Source: Rhodoblastus sp963704565 | GTDB lineage: Bacteria > Pseudomonadota > Alphaproteobacteria > Rhizobiales > Beijerinckiaceae | Length of the DNA stretch: 64,000 nt | NCBI GenBank assembly: GCA_963704565.1 | Contig: OY969917.1 | Coordinates: 2,108,001 to 2,172,000 of the forward strand | Direction of reading: 5' to 3' | Shown here: in pieces, positions 20,867-31,300 of the stretch | Numbering within the stretch: position 1 is the first letter of the stretch | Layout: each line of letters opens with the position of its first letter | Made by a program: the position numbers and the translations under genes | Notes under the pieces: generated by a model | Database searches by the model: none | What the model was told of the DNA's origin: nothing | Seen by the model: only the letters and a program-made list of their open reading frames with translations

Positions 20867-22504
20867 TCAGAAGTCCATGCCGCCCATGCCGCCGCCCGAA
20901 GGCATGGCGGGGCCGGCGTCCTTCTTCGGCGCCTCGACGATGATGGCTTCCGTCGTGATCAGCAGACCGGCGATCGAAGCAGCGTCCTGAATGGCGGTGC
21001 GCACGACCTTGGTCGGGTCGATGATGCCGGCCTTGACCATGTCGACATAGGAGCCCGACTGGGCGTCGAAGCCATAGGCATAGTCTGCCGATTCCATCAG
21101 CTTTCCGACCACGACCGCGCCATCGGCGCCGGCGTTGTCGACGATCTGACGGGCCGGAGACTGGATCGCCTTGCGGACGATGTCCACGCCGGTCTTCTGG
21201 TCGCTGTTGGTGGTCACGACGCCGTCGAGCGCCTTGATGGCGCGCAGCAGAGCGACGCCGCCACCCGGCAGGACGCCTTCTTCCACCGCCGCGCGGGTGG
21301 CGTTGAGGGCGTCTTCGACGCGATCCTTCTTTTCCTTCACTTCGACTTCGGTCGCGCCGCCGACGCGGATGATCGCAACGCCGCCCGCGAGCTTGGCCAG
21401 GCGCTCCAGGAGCTTCTCGCGGTCATAGTCCGAGGTGGTTTCCTCGACCTGCGCCTTGATCTGGGCGATGCGGGCCTCGATGTCCTTCTTCTCGCCGGCG
21501 CCATCGACGATGGTGGTGTTTTCCTTGTCGAGACGCACCTTTTTGGCGCGGCCGAGCATGGGAAGCGAAACGTTCTCCAGCTTGATGCCGACGTCTTCCG
21601 ACACCACCGTGCCGGCGGTCAGGATGGCGATGTCCTCCAGCATGGCCTTACGGCGGTCGCCGAAGCCCGGCGCCTTGACGGCGGCGATCTTGAGGCCGCC
21701 GCGCAGCTTGTTGACGACCAGGGTGGCCAGCGCCTCGCCCTCGACGTCTTCGGCGACGATCAGCAGCGGCTTGCCGGTCTGAACAACGGCTTCGAGAACC
21801 GGCAGCAGCGGCTGGAGGGTCGAGAGCTTCTTCTCGTGGATCAGGATATAGGGGTCTTCCAGCTCCGCGATCATCTTCTCGGCGTTGGTGATGAAATAGG
21901 GCGAGAGATAGCCGCGGTCGAACTGCATGCCTTCGACGATGTCGGTCTCGGTTTCGAGGCTCTTGGCCTCTTCCACCGTGATCACGCCCTCATTGCCGAC
22001 CTTCTGCATCGCCTTGGCGATTTCCGAGCCGATGAAAACGTCGCCATTGGCCGAAATGGTGCCGACCTGGGCGATTTCGTCGTTGGAGGTGACCTTCTTC
22101 GAGTTCTTCTTGAGGTCAGCGACGATGGCGTCGACGGCGAGATCGACGCCGCGCTTCAGATCCATCGGGTTGAGGCCGGCGGCGACCGCCTTGGCGCCTT
22201 CCTTGACAATTGCCGCGGCGAGAACGGTGGCGGTGGTGGTGCCGTCGCCGGCGATGTCGTTCTGCTTGGAGGCGACTTCACGCACCATCTGGGCGCCGAG
22301 ATTCTCGAACTTGTCAGCCAGTTCGATTTCCTTGGCGACGGTGACGCCGTCCTTGGTGATGCGGGGCGCGCCGAAGGACTTTTCGATCACGACGTTCCGG
22401 CCCTTCGGGCCCAAAGTGACCTTGACGGCGTTGGCGAGGACTTCGACGCCGCGCAGCAGGCGGTCGCGCGCGTCGGTCGAGAAACGGACTTCTTTGGCAG
22501 CCAT
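20867..22504 (-). CDS. groEL: GroEL, chaperonin 60
   Basis: Chaperonin of 545 residues, full family length. N-terminus MAAKEVRFSTDARDRLLRGV, ATP-binding blocks GDGTTTATVLA and GPKGRNVVIEKSFGAPRITKDG, and a C-terminal GGM tail (MPSGGGMGGMDF). It works with GroES in ATP-driven folding in the cytoplasm. Together with groES it is under the CIRCE/HrcA-type promoter at 22982-23049. Confidence 0.98.
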   Translation of the reverse strand: MAAKEVRFSTDARDRLLRGVEVLANAVKVTLGPKGRNVVIEKSFGAPRITKDGVTVAKEIELADKFENLGAQMVREVASKQNDIAGDGTTTATVLAAAIVKEGAKAVAAGLNPMDLKRGVDLAVDAIVADLKKNSKKVTSNDEIAQVGTISANGDVFIGSEIAKAMQKVGNEGVITVEEAKSLETETDIVEGMQFDRGYLSPYFITNAEKMIAELEDPYILIHEKKLSTLQPLLPVLEAVVQTGKPLLIVAEDVEGEALATLVVNKLRGGLKIAAVKAPGFGDRRKAMLEDIAILTAGTVVSEDVGIKLENVSLPMLGRAKKVRLDKENTTIVDGAGEKKDIEARIAQIKAQVEETTSDYDREKLLERLAKLAGGVAIIRVGGATEVEVKEKKDRVEDALNATRAAVEEGVLPGGGVALLRAIKALDGVVTTNSDQKTGVDIVRKAIQSPARQIVDNAGADGAVVVGKLMESADYAYGFDAQSGSYVDMVKAGIIDPTKVVRTAIQDAASIAGLLITTEAIIVEAPKKDAGPAMPSGGGMGGMDF

Positions 22505-22628
22505 GTTTTAGCTCCTGAATGGAATTTTCGGTGTTCGTATCGAAACGACCGCGCCGACGGGCCAGAGTTCTTAAAACCCTGGGCCGCTGACGCGGCCGGG
22601 CGCCGGGGCTTGCCCCGGCAAAAAAAAA

Positions 22629-22916
22629 TCAGCCGACGATGCCGAGAATGTCGGATTCCTTCATGATCAGCAGATCCTGGCCGTCGATCTTGACTTCGGT
22701 GCCGGACCATTTGCCGAACAGCACGCGGTCGCCGGCCTTGACGTCGAGCGGGACCAGCTTGCCCGATTCGTCGCGGGCGCCCGGACCGACGGCGATGACT
22801 TCGCCTTCCTGCGGCTTTTCCTTGGCGGTATCGGGAATGATGATGCCGCCCTTGGTCTTTTCTTCGCTGTCGACACGCTTGACGACGACACGGTCATGGA
22901 GGGGACGGAAGGACAT
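22629..22916 (-). CDS. groES: GroES, co-chaperonin 10
   Basis: Co-chaperonin lid of 95 residues. Visible blocks are FRPLHDRVVVKRVDSEEKTKGG (mobile loop region) and GKWSGTEVKIDGQDLLIMKES. It is the first gene of the groES-groEL operon, separated from groEL by 124 bases. Confidence 0.98.
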   Translation of the reverse strand: MSFRPLHDRVVVKRVDSEEKTKGGIIIPDTAKEKPQEGEVIAVGPGARDESGKLVPLDVKAGDRVLFGKWSGTEVKIDGQDLLIMKESDILGIVG

Positions 22917-22981
22917 GAGACTATCCTAAAGTTGGGGCCGGCGCGGCCCGAAAGGGGCCGGGGCAAGAAAGGGACCGTCTG

Positions 22982-23008
22982 TTGGCACTCGTTAAAGGCG
23001 AGTGCTAA
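22982..23008 (-). promoter_or_regulatory. CIRCE operator (HrcA-binding inverted repeat)
   Basis: TTGGCACTC, nine bases, GAGTGCTAA (22982-22990, spacer 22991-22999, 23000-23008). It matches the CIRCE consensus TTAGCACTC-N9-GAGTGCTAA except for one base in the left arm. It lies between the -10 box and the groES start, so HrcA binding would block transcription. HrcA itself is not in this window. Confidence 0.95.
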
Positions 23009-23020
23009 CAGACTTCGCGC

Positions 23021-23049
23021 TAGATAGGTTTGGCTCCGCCAACTGTCAA
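23021..23049 (-). promoter_or_regulatory. groESL promoter, sigma-70 type
   Basis: On the minus strand the -35 is TTGACA (23044-23049), exactly 17 bases away is the -10 TATCTA (23021-23026). The -35 is a perfect consensus and the -10 matches at the most conserved positions. The CIRCE repeat starts 13 bases past the -10. Confidence 0.8.
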
Positions 23050-23204
23050 GGCGCGGCGGCGAGCGATTTTGTGTCGCGGTAAACGCCGGGGCCGCCCCGG
23101 TCCAAAAGACTTTTTTATCGACAAGGACTATAGATTGCGGGCATGAGAGCTTTCGCCCAATTCTCGCGTGGAAAAGCCCCCGGCGGCCGGACAGGACCTT
23201 CGGC

Positions 23205-24680
23205 ATGAGCGTCGTCCTGACTTTTCTCATCAATACGATCTTCAATCTGATCGTCGGGCTGATCGTCGCCAAATTTCTCGGGCCGGCGGAATATGGCAAA
23301 TTCGCACTCTCCATCGCGGTGATGACCTTCGGCCAGACCCTGGCCTTCGAATGGATCCGCCTCAGCGCCGTCCGCTTCTATTCCGAACGCGCCCGCATTG
23401 ACGCCCCAAACATCCGCGCCACCCTCAATTCCGCCTTCGTCCGCGCCGCTTTGCTTTATCTCCCCGTCGCGTTGGCGCTGGCCTTTCTCGGCCCCGCATT
23501 TTCCCTGCCGCGCGATCTTTTCGCCTTGGCCTGCGTCGCCGCCATGGCCAATGGCCTGTTCGATTATCAGACCGCCCTGGTGCGCGCGCGCTTCGACGAC
23601 CGCCTTTATATCCGCGTGATCGTGACCAAGAACCTGCTGGCTTTGGTGGTGACGACCGGCGCCGCCTGGGCGACCGGCTCGGCTCGGGCGGCGCTGATCG
23701 CCGGCATGACCACTTTGCTCGGCTCGGTCTTCCTCTGGCGCGGGCGGCTGACCGACAAGAGCGCCGGACTGAAGCAGTCCGATCCCCGGCTCGCGCGCCA
23801 TTACGCCGGCTATGCCGCGCCGATCGTCGCGGCGATCGTGCTTTATCAGCTCATCCCGCTCGCCAATCGCGATCTCGCCGCGCGCTTCTTCGGTTTCGCC
23901 GAGACCGGCCGCTTCGCTCTGTCCTACGATCTCGGCCAGCGCGCGGTGATGGCGATCGGCTCGGCGCTCGACGTGCTGCTGTTCCAGATCGCGGTGCGCG
24001 CCCATGACGTCCATGGCGCGGAGACCGCGCGCGACCAGATCGCGCGCAATATCGCCATCGTCTTCGCCGTGCTGGCGCCGGCCTGCGTCGGCATATGGAT
24101 CGTCCTGCCCTCGATCGAGATCCTGATCGTGCCGCAGGCCTTTCGCGGCCCCTTCGCCCATTTCCTCGGACTGATGCTGCCCGGCCTGTTCTGTTTCGGC
24201 CTGGCGCAATTCTCGATCAACGCCATTTTCCAGCTCGCCCGCAAGACCTTGCCCCTGATCGCCGCCGCGCTCGCCGCCTGCGTCGCCGATCCCGTGTTTA
24301 TCCTGGTCTTGCCGCGCGGGACCGACGCCTCCAGCCTCGCCATCGCGCAAAGCCTGGCCTTTGGCGTCGGGCTGGCCACGCTGCTGGTCTTCGCCAGTTT
24401 CAACGCGCCGCAATGGCCGCGCCTGCGCGACCTCGCCTTGACGTTGATCGCCTGCGCCGGCATGGCGGCGCTCGCCGGCCCGATGCGCGCGCTGCGCCCC
24501 GGCCTCGCCTTGATGCTGACCCAGATGTTTTTCGCCGGCTCTTTTTATGTCCTGATCGTCGCGTCCTTCGACGTCGCCGGATTGCGGACGGCATTCGTCG
24601 AAAAGGCCGGGCCGGCGGCCGAGCGCCTCAGCCGCAAGGGCGGCTTGTTCAAGATTCTTTTACCATTACGACTTGGCTAA
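23205..24680 (+). CDS. MOP-superfamily polysaccharide flippase (Wzx-like)
   Basis: Polytopic inner-membrane protein of 491 residues with about twelve hydrophobic segments. The N-terminal block LIVAKFLGPAEYGKFALSIA resembles oligosaccharide flippases that move lipid-linked sugars across the inner membrane. No glycosyltransferase genes are adjacent, so the specific glycan is unknown. ATG 23205 is the start used; the nearest upstream gene is groES, on the other strand. Base composition matches the neighbours. Confidence 0.8.
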   Translation: MSVVLTFLINTIFNLIVGLIVAKFLGPAEYGKFALSIAVMTFGQTLAFEWIRLSAVRFYSERARIDAPNIRATLNSAFVRAALLYLPVALALAFLGPAFSLPRDLFALACVAAMANGLFDYQTALVRARFDDRLYIRVIVTKNLLALVVTTGAAWATGSARAALIAGMTTLLGSVFLWRGRLTDKSAGLKQSDPRLARHYAGYAAPIVAAIVLYQLIPLANRDLAARFFGFAETGRFALSYDLGQRAVMAIGSALDVLLFQIAVRAHDVHGAETARDQIARNIAIVFAVLAPACVGIWIVLPSIEILIVPQAFRGPFAHFLGLMLPGLFCFGLAQFSINAIFQLARKTLPLIAAALAACVADPVFILVLPRGTDASSLAIAQSLAFGVGLATLLVFASFNAPQWPRLRDLALTLIACAGMAALAGPMRALRPGLALMLTQMFFAGSFYVLIVASFDVAGLRTAFVEKAGPAAERLSRKGGLFKILLPLRLG

Positions 24681-24759
24681 CCACAATAACACACAAATGT
24701 TTTCGTTAAAATTTTAAGTATTATAATCGAAGCTCCAAACGATTACGGGAGCGATTGCC

Positions 24760-25440
24760 GTGAAAGCGCGTTTTCTTGTCGGCGTCGCCTTTGGCGTCGC
24801 TTATTGCCTTGCGCCGCTGGCGCCGGCCCATGCCGGCAATCTTGGCGGCGGCTTCCTCGAATTTGTCATGACCGGCGGCCAGATGGCGCCGCGCGCGCCG
24901 GCCTATGCCGCGCCTTACGGAGCGGTGCGGACCAACCACGCGCCCAGCCACGATATGCAGGCCTCGCTCGCCCCGCCGCCGATGAGCCGCGAAGTCTCGC
25001 CCGAATTCGCCCGCCGCGAGGTGGATTACCCAACCGGCCGCAAGGTCGGCTCGATCGTCATCGATACGCCAAACCATTTTCTCTATCTCGTCACCGGGCC
25101 GGGCCGGGCGCTGCGCTACGGCATCGGCGTCGGGCGCCCCGGCTTTACGTGGGCCGGACACAAAAGCATCACCCGCAAGGCGGAATGGCCCGGCTGGACG
25201 CCGCCGTCCGACATGCTCAAGCGCCTGCCCGACCTGCCCCGCCATATGGATGGCGGCCCGGAGAACCCGCTCGGCGCCCGCGCGCTCTATCTCGGCTCGT
25301 CGATGTATCGCATCCACGGCACCAACCAGCCCTGGACCATCGGCCAGAACGTCTCCTCCGGCTGCATCAGGATGATGAACGACGATGTGATCGACCTGTA
25401 CAATCGCGTGCCGGTCGGCGCGCCGGTCGACGTGCTCTGA
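24760..25440 (+). CDS. YkuD-family L,D-transpeptidase
   Basis: Secreted L,D-transpeptidase of 226 residues that forms 3-3 cross-links or anchors proteins to peptidoglycan. Signal peptide ends about residue 25 (APAHAG). The YkuD signature shows His186 in YRIHGTNQPW and nucleophile Cys202 in VSSGCIRMMNDDV. The start is GTG at 24760, preceded by GGGAG at 24747-24751 with a usable gap. It is a different family from the YafK-type enzyme at 19008-20153. It is convergent with nnrU; 21 bases separate their stops. Confidence 0.92.
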   Translation: MKARFLVGVAFGVAYCLAPLAPAHAGNLGGGFLEFVMTGGQMAPRAPAYAAPYGAVRTNHAPSHDMQASLAPPPMSREVSPEFARREVDYPTGRKVGSIVIDTPNHFLYLVTGPGRALRYGIGVGRPGFTWAGHKSITRKAEWPGWTPPSDMLKRLPDLPRHMDGGPENPLGARALYLGSSMYRIHGTNQPWTIGQNVSSGCIRMMNDDVIDLYNRVPVGAPVDVL

Positions 25441-25461
25441 AACGGCCCCGGCGCAAACAGG

Positions 25462-26028
25462 TTACTGCAGCGGAACGCCGGCGAGGCCATGCAGCCAGAA
25501 CAGGGTCGCCGCCCATAGGACCGCGCCGACGACGACCGCCGCCACGTCGCCTCCAAATCCTTGCGCCGTCTTCCTGGGCGCGACGGCGCGGCGCGCGACC
25601 GACATCCGGTCATTGAGCGCGAAGGCCAGAAAGGCGCCGAATAGCAGCAGGGCCAGCAGGTCGCCATTGGCGAGCAGATGCGCGACCGCCCAGATGACGA
25701 TCGCGGCCAGCATGGGATGGCCGACCTTGTCGCGGACGCGGGAGGGAATATAGGCGCTCGCAATCAGCACGAAGGCCGGCAGCATCAGGGCGAACGCCAG
25801 ATGCCGCGTCCACAGCGGCGGCGACCATAAAAGGGCGTCGCCCGGCGCGCCCCGAAACGCCGAAACCCCCAACACGATCAGAACCAGGCCGGCGAGCGAG
25901 ACGGCGGTGAAGGCAAGCTTGTAGGGGCCAAGGCCAAGGCGCTCGACCAGACGGGCGCGAAATTGGGGAAAGGTCGGCGTCAGATGCGCGCCGAAGAAGA
26001 AAATGAGGCCGCAGACGAACATCGCCAT
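25462..26028 (-). CDS. NnrU-family membrane protein
   Basis: Integral membrane protein of 188 residues with about five hydrophobic segments. The C-terminal half has the block VRDKVGHPMLAAIVIWAVAHLLANGD, characteristic of NnrU, named for nitrite/nitric-oxide reduction clusters but widespread in Alphaproteobacteria. Related to prenylcysteine methyltransferase-fold proteins by family annotation; function here is unclear because no denitrification gene lies nearby. Confidence 0.88.
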   Translation of the reverse strand: MAMFVCGLIFFFGAHLTPTFPQFRARLVERLGLGPYKLAFTAVSLAGLVLIVLGVSAFRGAPGDALLWSPPLWTRHLAFALMLPAFVLIASAYIPSRVRDKVGHPMLAAIVIWAVAHLLANGDLLALLLFGAFLAFALNDRMSVARRAVAPRKTAQGFGGDVAAVVVGAVLWAATLFWLHGLAGVPLQ

Positions 26029-26148
26029 GGCTTATCCTCGATTTCCATTTCGCAGAAAGCCCGCAGCCCTTTTAGAGCATCCGCGGGATGCTCCGGGCGG
26101 CGCCGCCAGTTTATCGCATATTGGGCCAGCGACGCGACATTCCGGCAA

Positions 26149-26182
26149 CAAAAAAGGCGGGCCGACCAGCCCGCCTTTTTTG
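26149..26182 (-). terminator. Intrinsic terminator after rpmB (bidirectional)
   Basis: A 7-bp stem GGCGGGC/GCCCGCC (26156-26162, 26169-26175) with loop CGACCA, flanked by six A on the left and six T on the right. This makes it functional on either strand. It lies between the rpmB stop and nnrU, both on the minus strand. Confidence 0.8.
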
Positions 26183-26201
26183 TTTGATCCGTTCAAGCGG
26201 C

Positions 26202-26501
26202 TCAGGCGGTCGCCTGGGCTTCCGCGGCCTTCTTGGCGATCTCGCGCTTCAGCTTGAGGGCGTCGACCGACAGTTCGGCGTCGCGGGCCTTGAGCAGGAA
26301 GGCGTCGAGGCCGCCGCGATGTTCGACCGAGCGCAGAGCGGCGGCGGCGATGCGCAGGCGCACCGAACGCTTGAGCGAATCCGAAATCAGCGAGACATTG
26401 ACCAGATTCGGCAGGAAGCGGGTCCGCGTCTTGTGGTTCGAATGGCTGACGAGATTGCCGGTCTGAACGGCCTTGCCGGTCAATTCGCAACGGCGGGACA
26501 T
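26202..26501 (-). CDS. rpmB: Ribosomal protein bL28
   Basis: Large-subunit ribosomal protein of 99 residues. N-terminus MSRRCELTGKAVQTGNLVSHSNHKTRTRFLPN is diagnostic. ATG 26501 was chosen over the frame extension to 26564, which has no family character. A terminator follows at 26149-26182. Confidence 0.96.
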   Translation of the reverse strand: MSRRCELTGKAVQTGNLVSHSNHKTRTRFLPNLVNVSLISDSLKRSVRLRIAAAALRSVEHRGGLDAFLLKARDAELSVDALKLKREIAKKAAEAQATA

Positions 26502-26800
26502 GTTATTTCCTTTCAACTCGTGAACGCGCCGGCAAAAGGCGACGCCGGCTTGCGCCGTAACCATCTGGCCTTGCGGCCGAAAATTCGTGAGACCGCCGTC
26601 TCATCCCCGCCGCCGATCGAGCTTGCGCTTTTCGGAAAACGACGAAGGGCCGCGGGAACGCCTGTTCCGCGCGGGACGGTTCATGGAGGCGGGTCTATAA
26701 GCGAGCGGGCGTGAAAGGTCAAGGCCGAATGCGGCCCGAAACGCCCGAAAACGGCGCATTGCGCCGGACTTTTCGCGAAACCGGTCATTGCAAGAAAAAA

Positions 26801-26877
26801 TGGTCGGAGTGAGAGGATTCGAACCTCCGACCCCCTCGTCCCGAACGAGGTGCGCTACCAGGCTGCGCTACACTCCG
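26801..26877 (-). tRNA. tRNA-Pro (anticodon CGG)
   Basis: On the minus strand the cloverleaf reads CGGAGTG (acceptor) ... CACTCCG, with GTTCGAATC in the T-loop and encoded CCA at 26801-26803. The anticodon stem CCTCG/CGAGG encloses loop TTCGGGA, so the anticodon is CGG, decoding CCG. All stems close. Confidence 0.97.
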
Positions 26878-27097
26878 ACATCAGCGGCGAAAAGCTCCGC
26901 CGCGAACCTGCGGCGCCTTATAGCCGCGCCTTCGGGCCGGGGCAAGGGGCTTGGCCGCGCTTTGTGAAATTTCACGAAAGAAGCGCAAAACCGCCGATTC
27001 GCCGGCCAAGACATTTGTCGCCGCCGCAGCCTCGCCATTATATTCTGGCGCAATCGAGTCGAATCGCTTCGGCGCGGCCGGCGCAAAGGTTGTCCCG

Positions 27098-27910
27098 ATG
27101 AACTTTCTTTCCTCCCGAGGCCCTGCCCTTTTCGGCGCGACGCTGGCGGCTTGCGCGCCGCTTGCCGGAGCGGCGGCGGCCGAGACCATGCACGCCGATT
27201 ATCGCGTCTGGCTGATCGGCGTGCCGATCGGCGTCGCCACCGCCAATGTCTCGGTCGCGGAGAGCCGCTACAAGATGGCGCTCAATGTCCGGCTCACCGG
27301 CGTCGCCGCCTGGATATCCCACCTGCGCATGGCGCTCGCCTCCTCGGGAAATTATCAAAGCGGCGCGCTGACGCCTTCCGGCTACGCCACCATCGCCTCC
27401 AATTCGCGCGAGACCCGCACTTTGCGCATGGCGTTGAACGGCGGCGCCGTGCGCGAGATTCAATATTCGCCGCCCTGGTACGACCAGAACAGCCCCGACC
27501 GCGTGCCGCTGACCGACGCCAGCAAGCGCAATGTCATCGACCCGCTCTCGGCCTTCCTGATGCCGGCGCCGGCGGGGGCCAATCCGGTCGGACCCGCCGC
27601 CTGCAACCGCCGCGTCCAGGTGTTCGACGGCTATACGCGCTTCGACGTGGCGCTCGATTATGTCGGGGTCAAGGAAATCCACAGCCGAGGCTATTCCGGG
27701 CCGGTCACCGTCTGCTCGGCGCGCTACATCCCGATCGCCGGGCACAAGCCGGCCAATCAGGCGACCCAGTTCATGGCCAATAACAAGGACATGAACATCT
27801 GGCTCGCCCCGGTCCCGCATATGCAGATGGTCGTGCCCTATCGCGTCTCGCTGATGACGCAGGCGGGAACGGCGGTGATCGAGGCCGCCGAACTGCAATT
27901 CACGCCGTGA
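27098..27910 (+). CDS. DUF3108 family secreted protein
   Basis: Protein of 270 residues with a signal peptide (cleavage near AAAAETMHADY). The core resembles DUF3108 proteins: an ADYRVWLIGVPIGVATANVS opening and a long beta-rich region with the final block VPYRVSLMTQAGTAVIEAAELQF. Function of the family is unknown; members are often near cell-envelope genes. ATG 27098 gives the clean signal peptide; the frame is open upstream to 26951 without family content. Confidence 0.85.
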   Translation: MNFLSSRGPALFGATLAACAPLAGAAAAETMHADYRVWLIGVPIGVATANVSVAESRYKMALNVRLTGVAAWISHLRMALASSGNYQSGALTPSGYATIASNSRETRTLRMALNGGAVREIQYSPPWYDQNSPDRVPLTDASKRNVIDPLSAFLMPAPAGANPVGPAACNRRVQVFDGYTRFDVALDYVGVKEIHSRGYSGPVTVCSARYIPIAGHKPANQATQFMANNKDMNIWLAPVPHMQMVVPYRVSLMTQAGTAVIEAAELQFTP

Positions 27911-28341
27911 CGCGCAGGCCCCGGCGTTCACCAAACCTTCATAGAGAAATCGTTGACAAGACAGGCGTTTCGAGTCCGCGCGGCTTTGACCGGCGTGCGA
28001 GGCCGGAATCAACTTCTGGCATATGGTCCCACTCCAATGTCCATATATAGCGCGAACAAAAAGGGATTCCGGCACCGTCAGCGATTCGGGCGCGATTCGT
28101 TCGTGCAAGGTTCGAAGCCTTAACGGCGCAGGCCGCCGCGCCCCCCGCTTCGCGTGTAACCCATTGATTTCGCGCACCGCGAAACCGCTCCTTCGTGCGG
28201 AAATGAAACAGTCCGGCAAGATTCGCGCTCCAGGGCTTTTCCGCCGCCGCGATTCTTTTTGTGGAATCGGCGCCGCCAATGCCCTTATTAAGGCGCGCGG
28301 GCCGGCTCAATTCCCAAACTTCCGGCCCCGGAGCCTTTGGC
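27911..28341. other. Non-coding gap before the helicase gene
   Basis: About 430 bases without a supported gene. Reading frames here shadow each other. The only promoter-like feature is an AT-rich patch TATATA at about 28044-28049, with no good -35 at the right distance. I see no repeats or RNA structure. Confidence 0.5.
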
Positions 28342-31300
28342 ATGAACTCGCATGGCGCCCCACGCGCCGCCGCCAATGTCTCGGCGATGAACGTCTTGGC
28401 GATTTTGGGGCCGACCAATACCGGCAAGACCCATTTCGCCATCGAGCGCATGCTGAGCCATAAGGCGGGCATGATCGGCCTGCCTTTGCGCCTGCTGGCG
28501 CGCGAGGTCTATGGCCGGGTCGTCGCCAAGGTCGGCAGCGAAGCGGTCGCGCTGATCACCGGCGAGGAAAAGATCAAGCCGAAACATCCGCGCTATTGGG
28601 TCTCGACGGTCGAGGCCATGCCGCGCGACCTCGAACTGCCTTTCGTCGCCATCGACGAAATCCAGCTCGCCGCGAGTTTCGATCGCGGCCATGTCTTCAC
28701 CGACCGCATTCTCAACCGGCGCGGAACCGAGGAAACCCTGCTGATCGGCGCCGCCACGATGCAGGAGGCTCTGGAGCGGCTTCTGCCGGGCGTTCGCACA
28801 CAATCGCGCCCGCGCTTGTCGCAGCTGACCTTCGCCGGCGACCGAAAGATCGCCCGCCTGCCCCGGCGCAGCGCCATCGTCACCTTCCGCGCCGAGGATG
28901 TTTACGCCATCGCCGAATGGATCAGGCGCCAGCGCGGCGGCGCGGCGGTGGTGCTCGGCGCGCTCAGCCCGCGCACCCGCAACGCCCAGATCGATCTCTA
29001 TCAGAACGGCGACGTCGATTATATCGTCGCCACCGACGCCATCGGCATGGGCCTCAATCTCGATGTCGATCATGTCGCCTTCGCCGCCGACCGCAAATTC
29101 GACGGCTATCAGCACCGCCGGCTGAACCCGGCCGAATTCGGCCAGATCGCCGGACGCGCCGGACGCCACGCCCGCGACGGCTCGTTCGGGACCAGCGGAC
29201 GCTGCCCGCCCTTCGACGAGGAGCTGGCGGCGATGATCGAATCGCATGCCTTCGACCCGGTTCCGCTGTTGCAATGGCGCAACGCCGCGCTGGATTTTTC
29301 ATCGATCGAAGATTTGATCGCCTCGCTCGACCAGACGCCGACGCTTTCCGGATTGTCGCGCGCGCCGACGGCCGAAGACCAGATCGCGCTGGAGACGATC
29401 GCGCGCGACGAGAAAGTCCGGCGCGACGCCAAGACCCGCGCCGATGTCGCGCGGCTGTGGGACGTGTGCCAGATTCCCGATTATCGCAAGACTTCCCCGG
29501 CCGCTCACGCCGATCTGGTGTTGACCATGTTCGGCTTTATCGTGCGGGCGGGGCGGGTTCCGGACGACTGGTTCGCCCGTCAGATCGCGCTCGTCGACCG
29601 CGCCGACGGCGACATCGACGCGCTCTCGGCGCGCATCGCCCAGGTGCGGACCTGGGCGTTCATCGCCAACCGAAACGACTGGTTGCGCGATCCTGAGCAT
29701 TGGCAGGGCGTCTCGCGTCAGGTAGAGGACAATCTGTCCGACGCCTTGCACGCGCGTCTGACCCAGAGATTTGTCGACCGGCGCGCCAGCGTGCTGATGC
29801 GCCGCCTGAGAGAGAACGCGATGTTGGAAGCCGAAGTCACAGCGACGGGTCAGGTCATGGTCGAGGGTCATCACGTCGGCTCGTTGCAGGGATTCTGCTT
29901 CACCGCCGACCCAGCGGCCGAGGGCGAGGAGGCCAAGACTCTCAACGCGGCGGCGCAGAAGGCGCTTGCCGCCGAGATCGAGGCGCGGGCGCGCCGCGTG
30001 CATGAGGCGGTGGACGAAGCCTTCGTCCTGGCCAATGACGGAATCATCCGCTGGCTCGGCGAGCCGGTGGCGCGGATCGCGGCGGGCGATCATATTCTCA
30101 AGCCCCGGGCGCGGCTGATCGCCGACGAGCACCTGACCGGCGCCCAGCTCGACATGGCGCAGACCCGCCTCGACCTGTGGCTCGCCCAGCATGTGAAAAA
30201 ACTGCTCGGCGCCCTGGAAGAGATGGAGATCGGCGACGGCCTGGAAGGCGTCGCGCGCGGCGTCGCGTTCCAGATCGGCGAGGCGCTCGGCGTGCTGGAG
30301 CGCTCGCGGGTCGCCGAAGAGATGAAAACCCTGCCGCAGGAAGGCCGCGCCGCCCTGCGTAAGTTCGGCGTGCGTTTCGGCGCCTATCACCTTTATCTGC
30401 CAGCGCTTTTGAAGCCGGCGCCGCGCGCCCTGGCCGCCCAGCTCTGGGCGCTGAAACATGGCGGGCTCGAAACCGTGAAGGGCATCGACGAGGTCGCCCA
30501 TCTCGCCTCGTCCGGCCGCACTTCGTTTGCCGCCGATCAATCCGTCAATCGCGGCCTTTATCGCGCCGCCGGTTTCCGCGTCTGTGGCGAGCGCGCGGTG
30601 CGCGTCGACATTCTCGAGCGCCTGGCCGATCTGATCCGCCCGGCGATCGCCTATCGCCCCGGCGCGACGCCCGGCGATCCGCCTCCCGGCGCGGCCGATG
30701 GCGACGGCTTCGTCGTCACCGTCGCCATGACCTCGCTCGCCGGCTGTTCCGGCGAGAGCTTCGCCAGCATTCTCAAATCGCTCGGCTACGCCAGCGAAAC
30801 CCGGCCCGGCCCGGCGATCACCGTCCCGCTGCTGCCCAAGGCGCCGACAGAGCCATTGAAGCCGGCGCAGGAAACGGAGCAAGAAACCGAGCAGGAAACA
30901 GAGCAAGAAGCAGCCCCGGCGGCGGAAGGCGCCGAGACGGACGAAGCCGAAGCGACCGAAGCGCCGGCTGAAGCCGAAGTGGTGACAGAAGCCGGCGAAG
31001 CGCCCGCCGAGGCCGAAGGGACGACCGAAGCCGCGCCGGAAGAAACGCCGGCGCCCGCCGAAGAACCGGCGGCGGAAGAAGTTCCGCAAGAAGCCCTGCA
31101 AGAGCCCGCGCCGGCCGTCGAGGGCGAGACCGTCGCGGCGGCGGAAGGCGAAGCGGCCGAAGCCGCCGAAGCTCCGCCCGCCGAAGACGCCGCGCCGGCG
31201 GAACCGGCGACGATCGAAGTGTGGAAGCCCCAGCGCCATCATGGCCGCCGCCGCGAGCATGACCAGCGGCCGCAGCGCCGTCCCGGCGGACGCGGGTTCT

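Noticed and set aside
20792..22666. Long plus-strand frame opposite groEL
   Set aside because: It is an antisense shadow of a G+C-rich gene with no family character; groEL is certain on the minus strand.
26074..26092. GAGCATCC-GCG-GGATGCTC hairpin upstream of nnrU
   Set aside because: Only 8 bp per arm and no match to the two repeat families beyond GAGCAT; too short to call.
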